From: Linepithema humile
Lineage: Eukaryota; Arthropoda; Insecta; Hymenoptera; Formicidae
Assembly: GCF_040581485.1 (NCBI RefSeq)
Contig: NC_090129.1
Coordinates: 28,982,764 to 29,046,763 of the forward strand
Length of the DNA stretch: 64,000 bases
Direction of reading: 5' to 3'
The notes beneath the pieces were generated by a model. The model did no database searches and was not told the DNA's origin. It saw only the letters and a program-made list of their open reading frames with translations. The translations under genes were made by a program, and so were the position numbers. How positions within the stretch are numbered: position 1 is the stretch's first letter; each line of letters opens with the position of its first letter. Positions 49,404 to 63,000 of the stretch are shown in pieces.

Positions 49404-49568
49404 GCCACCAAGATAAAAATGGGAGCGCACCTCGCTTTTGTCTCGATTCTTTTTTGCTCGACGCTCTGTCTGACTAGATTATGGGCTTAATGGGAGGAAT
49501 CTGACGGAGAAGCTGTAGTGCGAAGGTCTTTCGATCAGTTCATCGAGAATGCGAGGTGCCGCGAGAAG

Positions 49569-49698
49569 TCAGCTGATCGGGATTAGTGCGAGCGCGTGCG
49601 CGCGATGCTACGTTTTCCCAAGTCGATACCTCGGCTAGGACGCGCAAGGTCGTCCGGGCTGTCAAAATCAGCTGACGCCCGAACGACCAATCAGCTGA
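49569..49698. promoter_or_regulatory. Three identical TCAGCTGA E-box palindromes
   Basis: The 8-bp palindrome TCAGCTGA (bHLH E-box CAGCTG) occurs at 49569-49576, 49668-49675 and 49691-49698. The last two share the longer word AATCAGCTGACGC. This is a homotypic cluster typical of enhancers bound by bHLH factors; binding is inference. Confidence 0.4.
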
Positions 49699-49799
49699 CG
49701 CGCCTGTGCTTAGGAGAATCCCCCTCCACTCGAGAGTTTAAGCTCTCTACGCGGCTGCTCGATTTTTCGTCAGATTTTCCGCGATTTTCCGCAGCTTTC

Positions 49800-50339
49800 A
49801 TTCGACGTGAAAACTCGATTCATTAATTGAATAATGGACACGTTCTCTCCGCCGGGATTATGTCAGCCATTTATGACGCGCGTAATTGATTCTTGAGTTT
49901 CAGATACCTTGTATGTCTCTTACAATGCGTAATAAGCGTGTGATTTCTAAACATTTTTCACGCACTCTCTCAGATTTTGCGACAAATTTTTCTTTGACGT
50001 TACAAACGTGTTGTACGCCAGTTTCTCGAGAGAGAAAATGTATTTTTCATGCACTTAACTATTTTTCAACAATAAATATTATTCAGAACAATGGGAGCTA
50101 CATTTGAAGAAATATTTTGGGTAAAATAGCGAGGTAGAAAAAGACCGGTATATTGTTGATGCATCCACAGTTAGCACTTCACTATTTTTTTTTATCTCGT
50201 GTACAGCATTCACGATACAGACTGAAAAGTAAAATTCTTATCGAATCAATCGTGACTTTATGCGGTATTAATCGGCTTTGATCGCACTCTCAATCCGTAT
50301 ATATTATAAATACGAAACTCGGCACTCGAATTGTGCGTC
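49800..50339. other. AT-rich spacer
   Basis: No supportable feature. Confidence 0.4.
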
Positions 50340-50950
50340 ACTGTGTCGAAGCAAGCGTCCGGAGGTGGTGAATCGCCAGCAGATTATGCGTTCGTATGCA
50401 CCTACGCAGCACGCCTCGTGACTCGGTCGGGCTTTTCTCCTTCAATGAGTCACGTCGGCCCGCCGTTCTTCTAGTATCGCGAAGCGCAAGCAGCGGCAAG
50501 CCCGGGGACCGGCTGTACCGGGAAGCAGCGGCGGCCGTATATACACAAACGGCGGAAAATTTAACCGCCACGTCATCCGACGTTGCGCCGCGGCGAGAAA
50601 ACTCGGGCGGGATGAGCAAAACTGTCGTGCGGAACGCCGCGCCGCGCGCCGCGTTACGTAAGTCCGCGGAACGGAATTGCGGCATGTTGCACTTTTGGCA
50701 GTCGAAAACATTTCCTTCCTTTCGTGCGATTGGCACGATTGCGGCGGGTATTATGCATCGATAGGCGTCCCGCCGGTGCACAGGTCCGCGGTGTATATTC
50801 GGAGCGACGTCGCAACCGGTGGCCTCCCCCGGACGACGCTTTAACCCTTTGCGGTCCAGTTGATCCGTGCCAGCGAATCCACATTAATTTGGCCGCCTTC
50901 CGACAATTATTACTCGCGTTAATCGCGCGTTCAGCCAGCCGACAGCATTA
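50340..50950. other. CpG-dense island 8
   Basis: About 0.6 kb of CpG-rich DNA with frames open on both strands (up to 147 codons), none recognisable. A TATATA element (about 50529) sits inside it, so it may be a promoter. Confidence 0.35.
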
Positions 50951-51070
50951 AGATTCCGGTTATATAATACTGAAGTTTCATGTTCGGAGAAATCATTTAG
51001 ATGTCTCTGATTTCTTGTTAATTATTGGACGACGGCTTTCGAAACAGTAATGCAATCAAGCGAAACTCAT

Positions 51071-51096
51071 AATATATATATATATATATATATATA
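51071..51096. repeat. (AT)n microsatellite
   Basis: Thirteen uninterrupted AT units. Confidence 0.95.
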
Positions 51097-52259
51097 AGAT
51101 GTTCGACGATCAATTCTTGTACACAACATGTTTATGTAAGCAGTTTTTCATTAATTTAAAATTTTTACAAATTTCTAATTTCTTCGCGCGTTTGGCATAA
51201 TGGAAAATGTATTTCTTCGTTAAAGTAAATTGCAAGCTGTATCTTGAAACGGCTGCGCTGACCCGTGAAATGCATCATGACGCGCATCGCCGCGTAGCAA
51301 GCTCTTTCTCGTAGCCTTGTACTTTAGAGGTTGCGAATACGTACAACGAGCGTGGAAAGAGGAAGAGATGCTACAGTCATCGTCACGTAATGCGAGCGTT
51401 ACGCAATCGCGTTGTTGTGTTTACGAACAGCTGATTCGAATTTCGTAGGTATTCTATTTTAAAACCTCTTTCGACTTCTTCCCCGGATTTATGTAGTTTA
51501 CGAATATCAGGAAATTATAATTCCACGCGCAGATCTTATTAAATTAACGATATCCGCGATATGTTGTTTAAATGTTAAATAATACTCGAAATCTCAGTCG
51601 CCAGTAAAGATTATTTACGAAATCCAAGATCTTTCCAGACCTTTGAAAAGTGATACGAGAATAAAATTATTATTTAATGTTACGCTAAAAGAGAAATAAT
51701 CAACTTGAGAAATTTTTTTCAATGAAGAATATAAATAGAAAGTAATGATAAACGATGAAGGTGCATTTTATTATTACGAACATTTCAGAAAGCATTATTA
51801 ATTAAGAGCGCCAGCGAGGCACGTGTAAAAGTGTCGGCGATATATTAAACAATGTTGCGTTATAACGTTCGCAAACTATACGCTACGATTCTACGACCAA
51901 TCACGAGCGCTTAAACTGATGCCGACGACGTCATTCGCAGCAAAAGGGGAGCCAGCCCGAGTTACTAAATTACTGTACATTAAAATATCTCGTAGTTGAA
52001 TCGAGCATCGTATTTCATCTCCAAATGGTTACTTCGAAAGGTCGCGCGCACAGATCGCCGCACAGTGCAAATTACGATTGCATTAATTGGTCTCAAATTA
52101 CAGATAACATTAATTTGCTCAACAATATCTTCACTCGCAAAGGGAGACTAGAATTCGAGCAAAAAGGGGGGATGTTTCGCGTTTATTACGGAATGCGTTT
52201 GCTCGAAAAGATTTCGAATAACGAGAGACTTATTTATTCGCGAGTGGCATTACGGAAGC
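51097..52259. other. AT-rich DNA
   Basis: I see nothing supportable apart from short open frames without recognisable products. Confidence 0.4.
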
Positions 52260-53830
52260 GAAGGATCGGCAAGGCCGGACGGTGATTAATGAATAGACTC
52301 GCGCGAGAGGAGAGAGTCTGCTGCGCAGGGTAATTTTCTTCCCCGATAGCACCGTCGGTGTTTCACCATGCCGCCGCCGACACTCTCGCAGGCTCTCCTA
52401 TACCCGGATGCGAGGTGACCCGGGCTCTCTCTCCGGTTCCCAGGGGTGACCCAGTTTCGTTTATCCCCTCGGAGGTCTGCCCACACCTGCCTGGCGAACG
52501 CGCCTCCCTTATGCAACACCTACGCGCGCTTGCCACGAGCTCGTGTCCGTTTAGTTTTCTCGTTTTCGATTCTCTGTTCATTGCGGATGCTTGGGGGGGG
52601 GGGGGGGGAGTGTGTGCCCGCACACGTGTCCAACTCACTGTTTTATGAGCTCGAAGTGTGACGCGTGAGAGGAATATCTCGGAGACGTTTTGCGATTTAT
52701 CTGCTTTCCGAAAACAATTGCGTTGCCAAAGCGCACGGAGAAAGGTTTTCGTCTGGGGAAAAAAATTGCGGAAAGTAATATTTTTTTGAACGCTTAAATA
52801 TTTCTATCAAAACATTGCTGCATTATTAATTTGAATATTTTCAACTGCAGATATTTTTCACGCTCAGATTTTACGCGGAAGCGGAATTTTCTTTTTCTCC
52901 TTTCGCACAGAATTAAATTGAGGAGAATGCAGCTCGGTCCAACGGGGTTAATCCTTTCCCGCGCGCGTGCTCGATTGTTTTTCCGGTGGCAGGATATGGA
53001 GAATGCGTATACATGCATACATTATGTGTTCCGCAAACTCCCTCGGCGTTTTCGATGCGCGCGCGAGCGCGCGCATCCCATCGCCGGTGCCGCTCCTGGG
53101 AAAAGGTCAGACAGTCAGAGGCTAACCTAGTGACTGAAATTAGGTCAACCCCTGACGGGGACCGTTCCCGCGTCCCCACTTTCCCGACACGCGGAAGAGT
53201 CCACGTTCGCTGCACTTGGCGGCGGCGGCGGCCAGGTCGGATTGCACGTAGCGGGCTTCCGGCTCGATATTATCCGGATCGGAAGAGTCGAATCCCTCGG
53301 TCAATCGAAGGTCAGTGGAAAGTCGCCGCATGGTCGCCACGCAATCGCTCTTAGTAAGCGCTTTTTAAGTGACACGGACAATTCGGAACAACTGTGACAT
53401 TGACACAAATCCGACGTTTTTCGACGCGATCGACGACTGAGGCTAGTCGCAGTCGATTTTATTCGTCGTTTTGTTCGAAAGTTCGGGAGAATTGATTTTC
53501 GCGTCGCGGAGTAATAAAATTCAGATACATTTTCCCGCATTTTCGAAAAGCGCGAAACCACTGGTTGCACTGAGCTCTCCCGATGCAACCATGTGCAGCC
53601 CACGCTCGGAGTTTGGACGATCCCATTTGGACGCATCAGTCGCCGAGCGTACGATTCTTTCATTCGTTCGCGACACCAGCCGAATATGCGACACCCAACA
53701 GATCGACCCTTGGCCCTTCCTCCTCGCGCAAATTTCACCGCACCCTTAATATCGCCCAAGGTCGGCAGGCGCAAGTGCATCTTTACACCTACTTCTCACA
53801 CAGAAGAGAGTAAAAGCTGATTACCTCGGA
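52260..53830. other. CpG-dense island 9
   Basis: Two GC-rich blocks (about 52260-52640 and 52920-53830). They contain G16 at 52593-52608 and the 24-bp CG-rich palindrome at 53054-53077 (GATGCGCGCGC, GA, then its reverse complement). Open frames on both strands are not convincing. Confidence 0.4.
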
Positions 53831-56399
53831 TCGATACTCCCCGTCTCGTTCCTCTTTCCGCTTTCGCAATCCCGACGCTTCCTGCTCCGACCATATTTTC
53901 TACACGGCAAGAGATCCTTGTCGAGGAAACTTTTCCGCTACACTTTCCGTCGCTTAGTCTTGACAGTCGTGTTTCTTTTTATTTTCAAATCGTTATATTT
54001 TAATGCAGAAATTCCGCGATGAAAGAGGAATATTTTAAGAATTTTTTATTTATCTCGTTATTCACGCAATTATCTTTTATGCTGTAAATAATTTCACAAT
54101 GACATCAAAATTCGATTTGCTTCGCGAAATATGCATGGAAAATGAGGAGATGTTATCGGAATATTCTGCAGATTTAAGCTCAAGTATTTCAGTAGATACG
54201 AATATTGCACGTAACGCGCGGAAAGACTCGACGCGTCTCTCTCTCTCTCTCTCTGTCGATTGTAGATAGTCACTTTAACTCTCCGCACAGGCATAATTTA
54301 TAGAGGAATCGTGGGAGGAAGAGGGAACCTCCGTCACACATGTCGAGTGGATTGTCATGTAACGGTGACAAATATCAATCCTCGCGCGATTAAGAGGAAT
54401 TATAGGGGCACGAGCTCCGATGCCTCTCCATCAGAAAAGAGGAGAGGCTTCATTCATGGAAGCCCCGAGTAAAGCTTGTTGAATTTGTCGACCGCATAAC
54501 GCGCGTTAAGAGGGTTTCAAGTTCTTTTCTAACCATTGATATCCCCGTGATTCATAATTTCCCACACCGACTCCGCACGTTGTGTCGCTTATCGGTATAC
54601 GAATATTTAGCTATTGCGAACTTGAACGCTGTTATCTAGTAATTAAAGGAGCTGAGATGTAATCTTATCTCCAACTATGCGAGAAACTTTGGTTACACGT
54701 CACAATAGTCGTGTGTTTCGCCGAGATATTTTCACGCGTTTTCAATTGAACTTTTTAGCTGGCACATAAATGTCGGCGATCGTTCTAAAATTAATGGCGC
54801 TTAGAGACTTGCCCGCGTCGACTGCATTATACAGCAATCCTTGTTCTTATTTACGAAGTAGCGATTCCGTAATATCTGCCTGACCGCTACGTCGACTGAA
54901 TTATAGCCGGGGAATAAATTAGCCGCGACGAGTTCTCTTTACGTTATTTCATATCGCATTACGCAATATTGTCTGCACTTCTTTTCATTATCATTCACAT
55001 TTCTATTCATACATGTATTTTCTCTTTATTGCAAGGTTGTTTACAAAACGGAAAACGGAAATGTTCTTCACCGTTATGCCGTCATTACGCGCTATTATTT
55101 TTCTTCTTACACTTCTTACGCGCGATAGCGCAAATCGTGACATTGAGCGCGCGGCTACGGACTTCACTTTGCAGCGATTTCGCGGCTACGCGACTCCGAA
55201 CCGCCACGTGTTGCTTCGACTCCCTTGCACCCGCTCCTCTCACGCGTTTGTGGCGTGTCCGACATACAGGCAGAAAAGTTCCTGATTATTCGTACGCTAC
55301 GTGTTACAATGGATCAAGTCTTTAAAGTGTCTCCATTCCAAATTTTAAGACAATTTGCAAACTATTGCCAAAATCATTTCGAGAGAGATAATATTTTATA
55401 TTCGTTAACGCATTAACTAGTTTTATAATTTCCGGAAAGATGATATATTTGGAGAAAAAAAAATAGAAAAAGTGTCAATATATCAAAAATTTTCAAGTAT
55501 TCTAAATGACATTCGATAATTGGTCTGTTTTTTTGTTCGCTTTTCTCAAAGAACGATAGAACTTTTATCCCCACTTTAGGGAATAGATTTTTTTACATCA
55601 TCTTGTATAACATTTATACATATTTGTTTTGTATACAAGTCAGAGTCCACTTTTCCCAATGCCAAATGCGCAACGCGAACTTGTCGGCCAGCCAAACGTT
55701 CGTAATTTCGTTGTATCGCGCCTTTATCGCTGCGGTCCTCGCGATCGTCGAAACCAGACTCGCCGATATCACATTTGACGTTGTTGATTTCAGTTTTACA
55801 TCGTCGGCGAAAGTCGCTTTTAATTATTCCGAATACGTGATGTACAATTAATCAATCGACGCGGCGACATTCAAAGCGCACGACGGTGAACGTAAGAACG
55901 GCTTCATTATGCGTCCGGTGACGTAGCCGAAGAACATGCATCACGTATACACGGCTGCCGATTACGCAACAATGACATTTAGTCTGACTAATACGTCCGT
56001 CCGCCAATCGCGCGTCTGTGTTGCATCGCCTCGCATCGTCGCGACTCGCCGCGAAAACAATTTCGCGAGACAAGCGCGAGGCTGCTGTGCGATATGAATG
56101 GTAGATTAACAGATAACAAGCGGCATGATGATTTTAGGTGCAACGCACGGGCGATCGAAAAGCGGCGCTCTCCAGCCCGAGAGCGACGGCGTCGTTTCCT
56201 TTTCCCCGGCGTGCACTTTACAATTATCAATTTACCGTTACAATATGATTTTTCTAAAGGGATCCGATAAGCAGACGAGAAGTTTGTTATTTTAACAAAC
56301 GGCCGCGAGAAGTGTACGCAATATGCAAATTCGACGGCAGCGACGTAACGCGAAGCACGTCAAAACGCATTTAAGTTTACTTCCTCGACCTCCTCCTCT
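53831..56399. other. AT-rich DNA
   Basis: No gene, RNA or mobile element recognised. A (CT)n run lies at about 54237-54253. Confidence 0.4.
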
Positions 56400-57350
56400 C
56401 CTTACATAATCAGTGCTCGCGTTTGGCGGTCGGACGCCATGTTACCGCGTCTCTCTCTCTTTCTCTCCACTCGTTTGTGTATCGAGTAAGTAGGAGGGCC
56501 TCCCGGTTCTCAACGATAATCGACTCTCTCGAGCGCTCGTGCGCGCGTATGGATGGCGTAGGAGGATAAAGTATGAAGAGTGGAGGAGGGCGTGGGAGGA
56601 GGGGGACGGTAGGCCAAAGGTGCCTTCTCGACCCCTCCGCGACACGCCGGTCGCGCGCACGCGAGTGGGGGGGGAGGAGCTGCCGACCGCAGGGGAAGTG
56701 GGAAGAGGGGGGGGGGACGCGGCACAGGGAGGAGGGAAGGCACCAGGGGTGCCGCGACGGGGACAAACGGGCCGCGACCGAGAAAACGGTGCAGGCGGTA
56801 GCGCGCGCGCGCGGCAGGTGCGCTTCTCCGGTTCCTGCGTTTGCGTTACGTTTGCGTTGCGTTGTATTGTGTGTGCCGCGCCGCGCTCTGTGTGTGTCCC
56901 GCTGGCGAGGCGAAATGCGAGAGGCCTTAAGGCTCGTTTACACCGTCGCCAGACGAGGACGCACGACGTGCCGTGTCGCGTCGCGCTTCGGCACTGACGA
57001 AAGTAACGACTTGCGACGATGACGATGACTACGACGACGACGACGACGACGATGACTGCCAAATGGCGTGTAGTGGTAGTAGTAGTGATAGTGTACGATG
57101 ATATAGTGGTGGCGGTCTAAGATTAAATCGACCCAGGTTTCTCGGTATCCACACATACCTGCCTGTGCCAAAGGGACGGAGAGACGCTTCCTCGTCGCCC
57201 CCTCGATCACCCACCTGTCGCAGTCTCTTCTGTTCTTCTTCTTCTTCTGCTCGCACGTCGGTGCCTTTCGAGGACGCACCTCATCGGCGGGCCACTTCGG
57301 GAGTAAACGCACTTGTCTCGCACTTGTTTGCGTAAGCTACGCTCCGCGCG
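56400..57350. other. CpG-dense island 10
   Basis: GC-rich block with G-runs, an (ACG)n repeat at 57031-57053 and a GCCATGTTACC (PHO/YY1-like) at about 56437. The minus-strand frame of 206 codons begins with a poly-Val run encoded by the repeat, showing that it is not a real protein. Confidence 0.4.
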
Positions 57351-57949
57351 ATCGCTCGCGACGGCATTGAGAAACTCGATTGCTTAATCCTGCGTTAATA
57401 CAGCGATACACTTTCTCTCTTTCTCTGCTTATCGCGACGAAAAAGATTGATAAACTTATTTCCGGAATTTAGCCGGAATTGTAGCGGTGATTGTTCGTGA
57501 GAAACGGCTGTAAAAATGGCTTTTGTTTATTCTACAATTCCATTCTTATGCTTGATGTAATATCATATTGTTGTTACGATAGGCAGAACGAGATTGTCGG
57601 ATAGACTTCGTTACATTCCACTGTATTGACGCAGGAGCAAGTGTCTCAGCAAATTTAATGACTTCTCTCTCTGTCAACTCTGTGTCAACAGTCAGAGATA
57701 GTGATAAGCATGCTTCATGTTTCTAAGATTATCGTTAAAGAGATTTAAAAAAAAGTAATTAAACTAGGAAATCCCGTTTCAATTGGCATTGATATTAATA
57801 ACATTGTTTACCTATTTCTGATTAAAAATATCCTGAAAATCGTAAAACAGCAGAAAAGAATTGCATCACTCTTAGTTTACAAGCAGCGTTCAATTAGAAG
57901 TCGAGCACAAACAACATTACAAAATTGCCTTAACCGCAAATTTTGAAAA
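57351..57949. other. AT-rich spacer
   Basis: No supportable feature. Confidence 0.4.
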
Positions 57950-58573
57950 TTGATACTCGCTGTTTTTCCTCGTTATGGCGATAAGAAAACTTCAGGTAGG
58001 TTGTTTTTAGATGATAAAAAAAGAGAGTCGTTACGATCTCACTTGACGAGATATGAGCGATTTACTGGTTTTTTTTATCGCGATTCTTTCAAAGCGCCTA
58101 CGGCTATGTGGACGTTCGCCGTTATTGCGAGCCGCGCTCGATTAGTCGAAAGCACGTGCGTGGTGGCATGCGCCCCGATAATTAGCGGCAATTATACAGG
58201 CGACAACGACGAAGGTCGACTATCCGCGAACCGCGGAAACTCGCGCGCGCGAGCGTATAGACGCTCATTATTGGACGCGTCCGTCGCGCGAATCGATCGT
58301 TTCGGTAGAGTGACCCATATCGCGCGAAGCTCGCCAGTTTACAATAAAAGCTTGCGAAGGAAAGGTAACAGGGGGCGATTCGATGAAAACGGAATACGTG
58401 AATTGGTGAAACGCGTATCGGCTGCGCGAAATAGGACAAGTCCGAATATTTGGGTTCGCCCGACGATCCATAACTCACGGCGGTATTCGAAATATATAGT
58501 TTTATGTAACATAAAACAACTTAAGGAATCAGGAGATTGCATATATAATATCACATTGAATATGTATCGCTGA
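57950..58573 (+). other. Unidentified 207-codon open frame
   Basis: The longest frame that runs out of GC-rich DNA into AT-rich DNA on both sides (MILAVFPRYGDKKTSGRLFL onward). The middle is Arg/Ala/Ser-rich, as expected where CpG density removes stop codons, and a minus-strand frame is open over the same part. I recognise no domain. Confidence 0.15.
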
Positions 58574-60079
58574 GATATATTTTGTAATATATATATGTGT
58601 GTATTCCGATTTTTCAAATATTTCTATATTACGGAACGCAAAATTATAAAAGGAATTCTATCTCGAATTTTGTTGAATTGTATAAAAATTTACTTTAGAC
58701 TGTTTGGAAAATCTAGAATTCTCAAGAGTTTTTCTGCTTCGAGAAATGAGAAAATTCTATCAGGACTCGAAGAATTTTGATTGAAAATGTCCTTTCGAAG
58801 ATATTTTACTTGTATTTTGCCACTTTAGCTTTTAATTATCTTCAGCACGTTTCAAAATTTAATATTTAAAGTGACTTTAATTCTTCGTATAAAAGCATTA
58901 AGAAGCTTGTATAATAAACAAGTTTATCCTAAATTTGCGTACAAAATTATTCCGCGTGGAGATTTGATTAAAAACAGAAAGTTCACAAAATTCTTGCGAA
59001 ACTTTTCTCCGAAGTTTTTGCCTCAGAACTTTCCTGGTTGCAATCTGAAATATTGTTTATTAGTTTATTATACTCTAGTTTATTCTGTGTTAAAATTATA
59101 ATGACAAGAATTATTCGCTGTTTGCTATTCGTCCGTGTTTCTCTCTGTCTAAGGCTCTTCTTTTAGATGTTAATTGCGTGACATCGTGTCGCGTTATGTT
59201 AAAGATCGAGCATGATTTGCAGTAGACAAGTGGAAAGAACATATCTTTGCAATTGTGGAAAAAGCGTGTGCTGTTCCTTTCGTTGGTGAATTTTAGAATC
59301 TTTACGAGACGGCGGCAACGCTGTAAACAAAAAAAAATATTTATCAAGAATCAGGCGTTCGACGAATAGAAATTTAGATTTGCCACTGGCGATGCAAAGC
59401 AGGACGGCGGCACTTGGCAATCGGAATTAATTTCATGCAAACCGAAGTCTAGCATTATCTGCGACTCGAGCGATAAAGCGATTCAGGCTGCGCCGGCCGA
59501 GCTCGGTAACGAGTTTCGTTTAATTGGCTGCTGGGAGGGAATATTCCCGCGTTAATTCCGCGAACGGTGCGGCGTATAATATCTTCAAATGAAAATACGA
59601 TATCGCGCCGAACCGTTTATTCCGTAATGTCCTGAATCGATATACGCCAATTCATTTTACTTATTTCATTTTCGTTCTGGAAATCCTCGCGGAGTAGATT
59701 GCAAAATCTAAAATGGCGGAAAAACAATTTGAGAAATCTAATTAGAAATTGGACGGAGAACTTATAACTACTCTCCGAAACGGAGAGAAAATATTAATTA
59801 AAAAAGTAATGGAAACACAAAAGAATTAAAAATATCATAAGGTCTCGAAAATCTTATCTTACGCGTTTCGCGCTCGAAGTAAACTCGGCTAATTAATTAG
59901 ACGTCTAAACATTTACTCGATAAAGTGTCAGAGGCGCTGCAAGAGAGAGAGAGAGGGAGAGATAACTTATTTATTACATTATCGATGTCATTTAATCAAT
60001 TAATTAAGCGCGCCCGATGAAGGAATTTCTATCGCACGCTCGAAAGTGATCTCGAAAATAACAGCTTTGACGCAATACT
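58574..60079. other. AT-rich DNA
   Basis: No supportable gene. A GA repeat lies at about 59944-59962. Confidence 0.4.
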
Positions 60080-63000
60080 CAAAGGTCACCGTCGGCGGCG
60101 AGAGAGACTCGTACTCGCAGGGCGAGCCAAGTAACCCTGGGCTTTTTCGCAACCCCGATAATAACGGGACCAACCCCGGGTTTGGCTGACGGCGGCACAT
60201 ATTCTCGGGCTACGCGAGTGAGAGAGCGTCTCGAGGCTGTTACACGCGAGAGATGCCCCGCGTGTGTCGTACGCCGTGGCCCAGCGCCACGCATCTTGGC
60301 ACGGCTTTTTCGGCCACGCGATTGCATAATTACGCGCGCGGTCATCGCGGTCGCAACGCGTGCCGCCGAGCCGTCCGCGTTTTAGTCGCGCCCGGTTCGC
60401 CGTGCGGTCTCGCCGTGTCTTTTTTTTTTTCCCCTTCCTCCCCGTAGCGAGTAGCGGCCCGCGAGTCCCCGCGAGTAGAATTGTGAGACAGTGCCATTCA
60501 GAACGCACGTCGCGATGAATCCCGCGCCGACGAGACTCTCTCGCGTCGTTTTCTGCGATCGTGGCCGCGACGGGAGAATTGAGATTTGACCCCTTTAATT
60601 TGAGATCGCGCGAAATCCAGAATGGTTTCGTATCTCCGCGAGAAAAGTGCGTCGTTACGAAAAATGTAGATCTTGAAGTTTCATCGATTCGCAATTGGTT
60701 TGACGAAAATCGCGCTCGACGAATTTTATTTCGAGGTGCAAATTTCGCATTAAAAAAAAAAACAAACTCGATATATAATTTTTACGTACAAAGTATTTTT
60801 TTTTTATTTCTGTTGCAATCTTAAAGATCTTTTTATCGCAAAGTGCGATGTATCTAATAATAATTGTTTGATGCAATCACGTCACAGCCTGTACGACACA
60901 CTTTTCTTCGGGGGAAAATTCTACAAGAATCGTATTTGAGGAAAAATTCGCGCGAGAAAACGTCTTCCCGCGAGTGGCTCGGCGAGAGCGTGTACTCATA
61001 TTTGTTTGACGGCTCGCGCAATCAATCGATCTCGCTTTTGCTCTTTCCGTCGTTTTAAGTCCGTCGTCGTCACGTGGATTCTCGGGGGGGAGAAAAAGGA
61101 GTGGCGTGTCGTCGCCATTAGCGACATCGCGAGACGATGTTGATGATGTCGGAGAGGATTCGTGGAAGGCACGGCGTGCTGCACGGCAGAATCGATCGAT
61201 TAAGCTTGTTTAACGGCAAAGTGGTTCAATTACAATCGTATTACACCGCCATAGCGGTGGACGTCGGCTTCGGATTTCCCACCACGTGCGTCGTCACGCC
61301 GTCGTCGCGCTCCTCTGTCTTTTACCCGTCAGCTCGTCTCAAGCACCTTCCTAGTTTCGATCTGCTTTATTCGCACTCGTCACGCAAGCTTCTCCGAGCG
61401 TTCCGTAAAATAGAGTGGTGTCAAAATCGAGCGATGCAACGCGCGCACGCGTCAGAGCGCGTTTCGTTTGCGCGAGTCGCACTTTTTCTCGCAACGTTCG
61501 GCTAATTAATTCCGCGCGCGGTGGCGGAGCGAAAGCGAGCGTGATTAATCGCCCGATTAATTAATCTCCCGACGTTCGGAGCGCTTTCGCGCACACGACG
61601 TCGGTTTCTCGATACTATTCCGGCTGCGACGCGCAAATTCTTCGAATAGAATCTAATTCAAATTAACCGTGAGAGATAAGACATCTTATCGTACACGTGA
61701 TTCCGGATTCGTTCTCGTTCGCACGTCGTTATCTATCGGCTATTGAATTCCGAACGTTTTCAGATCGATCGCGCCCGCTTCGAGCGGAACGTATTCTTTC
61801 CTCGCAATAATATCGCAATAATCGCGATAAGAGCTTCGAATTGGATTTTCACTGAGAATTTCTACGATCTCGAGATATATATCTCTGTTATTCAAAATAT
61901 CCCCAACGTATTCACTTTTCGCGAAAAACACTCGGACTTGGCACGCGCGCGAGCAGAGAGAGAGAGAGACACAGCTGGCCACGCACGCACGCACGCACGC
62001 ACGCACGCCCGCCGATTGTATAACGGCTGGCGCGGCTGGCAACGCCGTGCCGTTTCTACTAGCGCTGCCGCTGCAGCTACCGATCCGCGCTCCTGCTCTA
62101 GGCCGGGCTTAGTCGCGACCAGCTCTAGTCGTCGCTTAGCCGTCGTGCGTATCGCCCGCGAGTCCGCGTGGTCGTTTAACGCTCGTCGTCGTCGCGCGGG
62201 ATATGTAGGTCGTGTGATATTATTTTCGCGCTTTCCTCTCGCACGATCCGACGTGCGGAATTATCTCATTCGGCGGACCGACGAGAGAGATGATCTCTCG
62301 CTTCGGATCCCATTTACGATCGCGCAGCGCTGGCGAAGTTGTGCGAGAATCACGCGACTGTATCTCGGAATCTCGCGAAAACGTCCGCGCTTCGATTGTA
62401 AGAGAGAAAAATTCCACCGCGAAATTATAAAGCATTCTCAAACGCTCCTACTTTCTCGCTCGATTCTTTCAATTCCGCGGATGTAAATCGATAGCGCTTG
62501 ATCACGCGCACGCGCCACTTGCCAAGATCGATTTCCATTCCGGGCAGAGATTTACTTGGCGCGATAAATTCCGCGCTCACGGTCCAAGGTCGTGATTGTG
62601 TAACGCGCACTGCTCTAGAGTAGGCCCGATCGTACCTACGCGCGCTCGCTATAAATCGCGATTGTCTCTCCATTAGCGAGCGAGTGGCGGCGAGTAGCGC
62701 GCGGAAACTCGCGCGTCGCGGAACGCTCTTGTTTTCCGAAACGATCGTCGGCGGCTCTCCCATCGTCGCCGTAACGGGCAGAGCCGATATTTCCGTTTCG
62801 GCGCGAGGATCGATCGAGCTCGTCGCGTGCTCCTTGGAATATTTCGCGAATATTGACGTCGCGTCACGGCGGGTCTCGATCGCCATTCGCGCGCGGAAGG
62901 TCACGATAAGCGAGCGCGCGCGGACGACCGGTCAAACGGAATCACCTGGGTCGCGCCCGGGATAATTTTGGATCGCGCGATGCACCTGTTGCGGGCCGGG

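Noticed and set aside
56442..57062. 206-codon minus-strand frame
   Set aside because: It begins with a Val/Ile run produced by the ACG repeat and is otherwise Arg/Pro/Ser-rich.
59750..59767. Similarity to the start of mature miR-184 (TGGACGGAGAACT)
   Set aside because: Thirteen bases match the microRNA as I recall it, but the rest differs and there is no complementary 5' arm upstream; the local fold instead pairs CGGAGA with TCTCCG downstream.
61743..62486. 247-codon plus-strand frame, longest in the window
   Set aside because: It is Arg/Ser/Ala low-complexity, includes the ACGC microsatellite, and lies in CpG-dense DNA where stop codons are rare on both strands.
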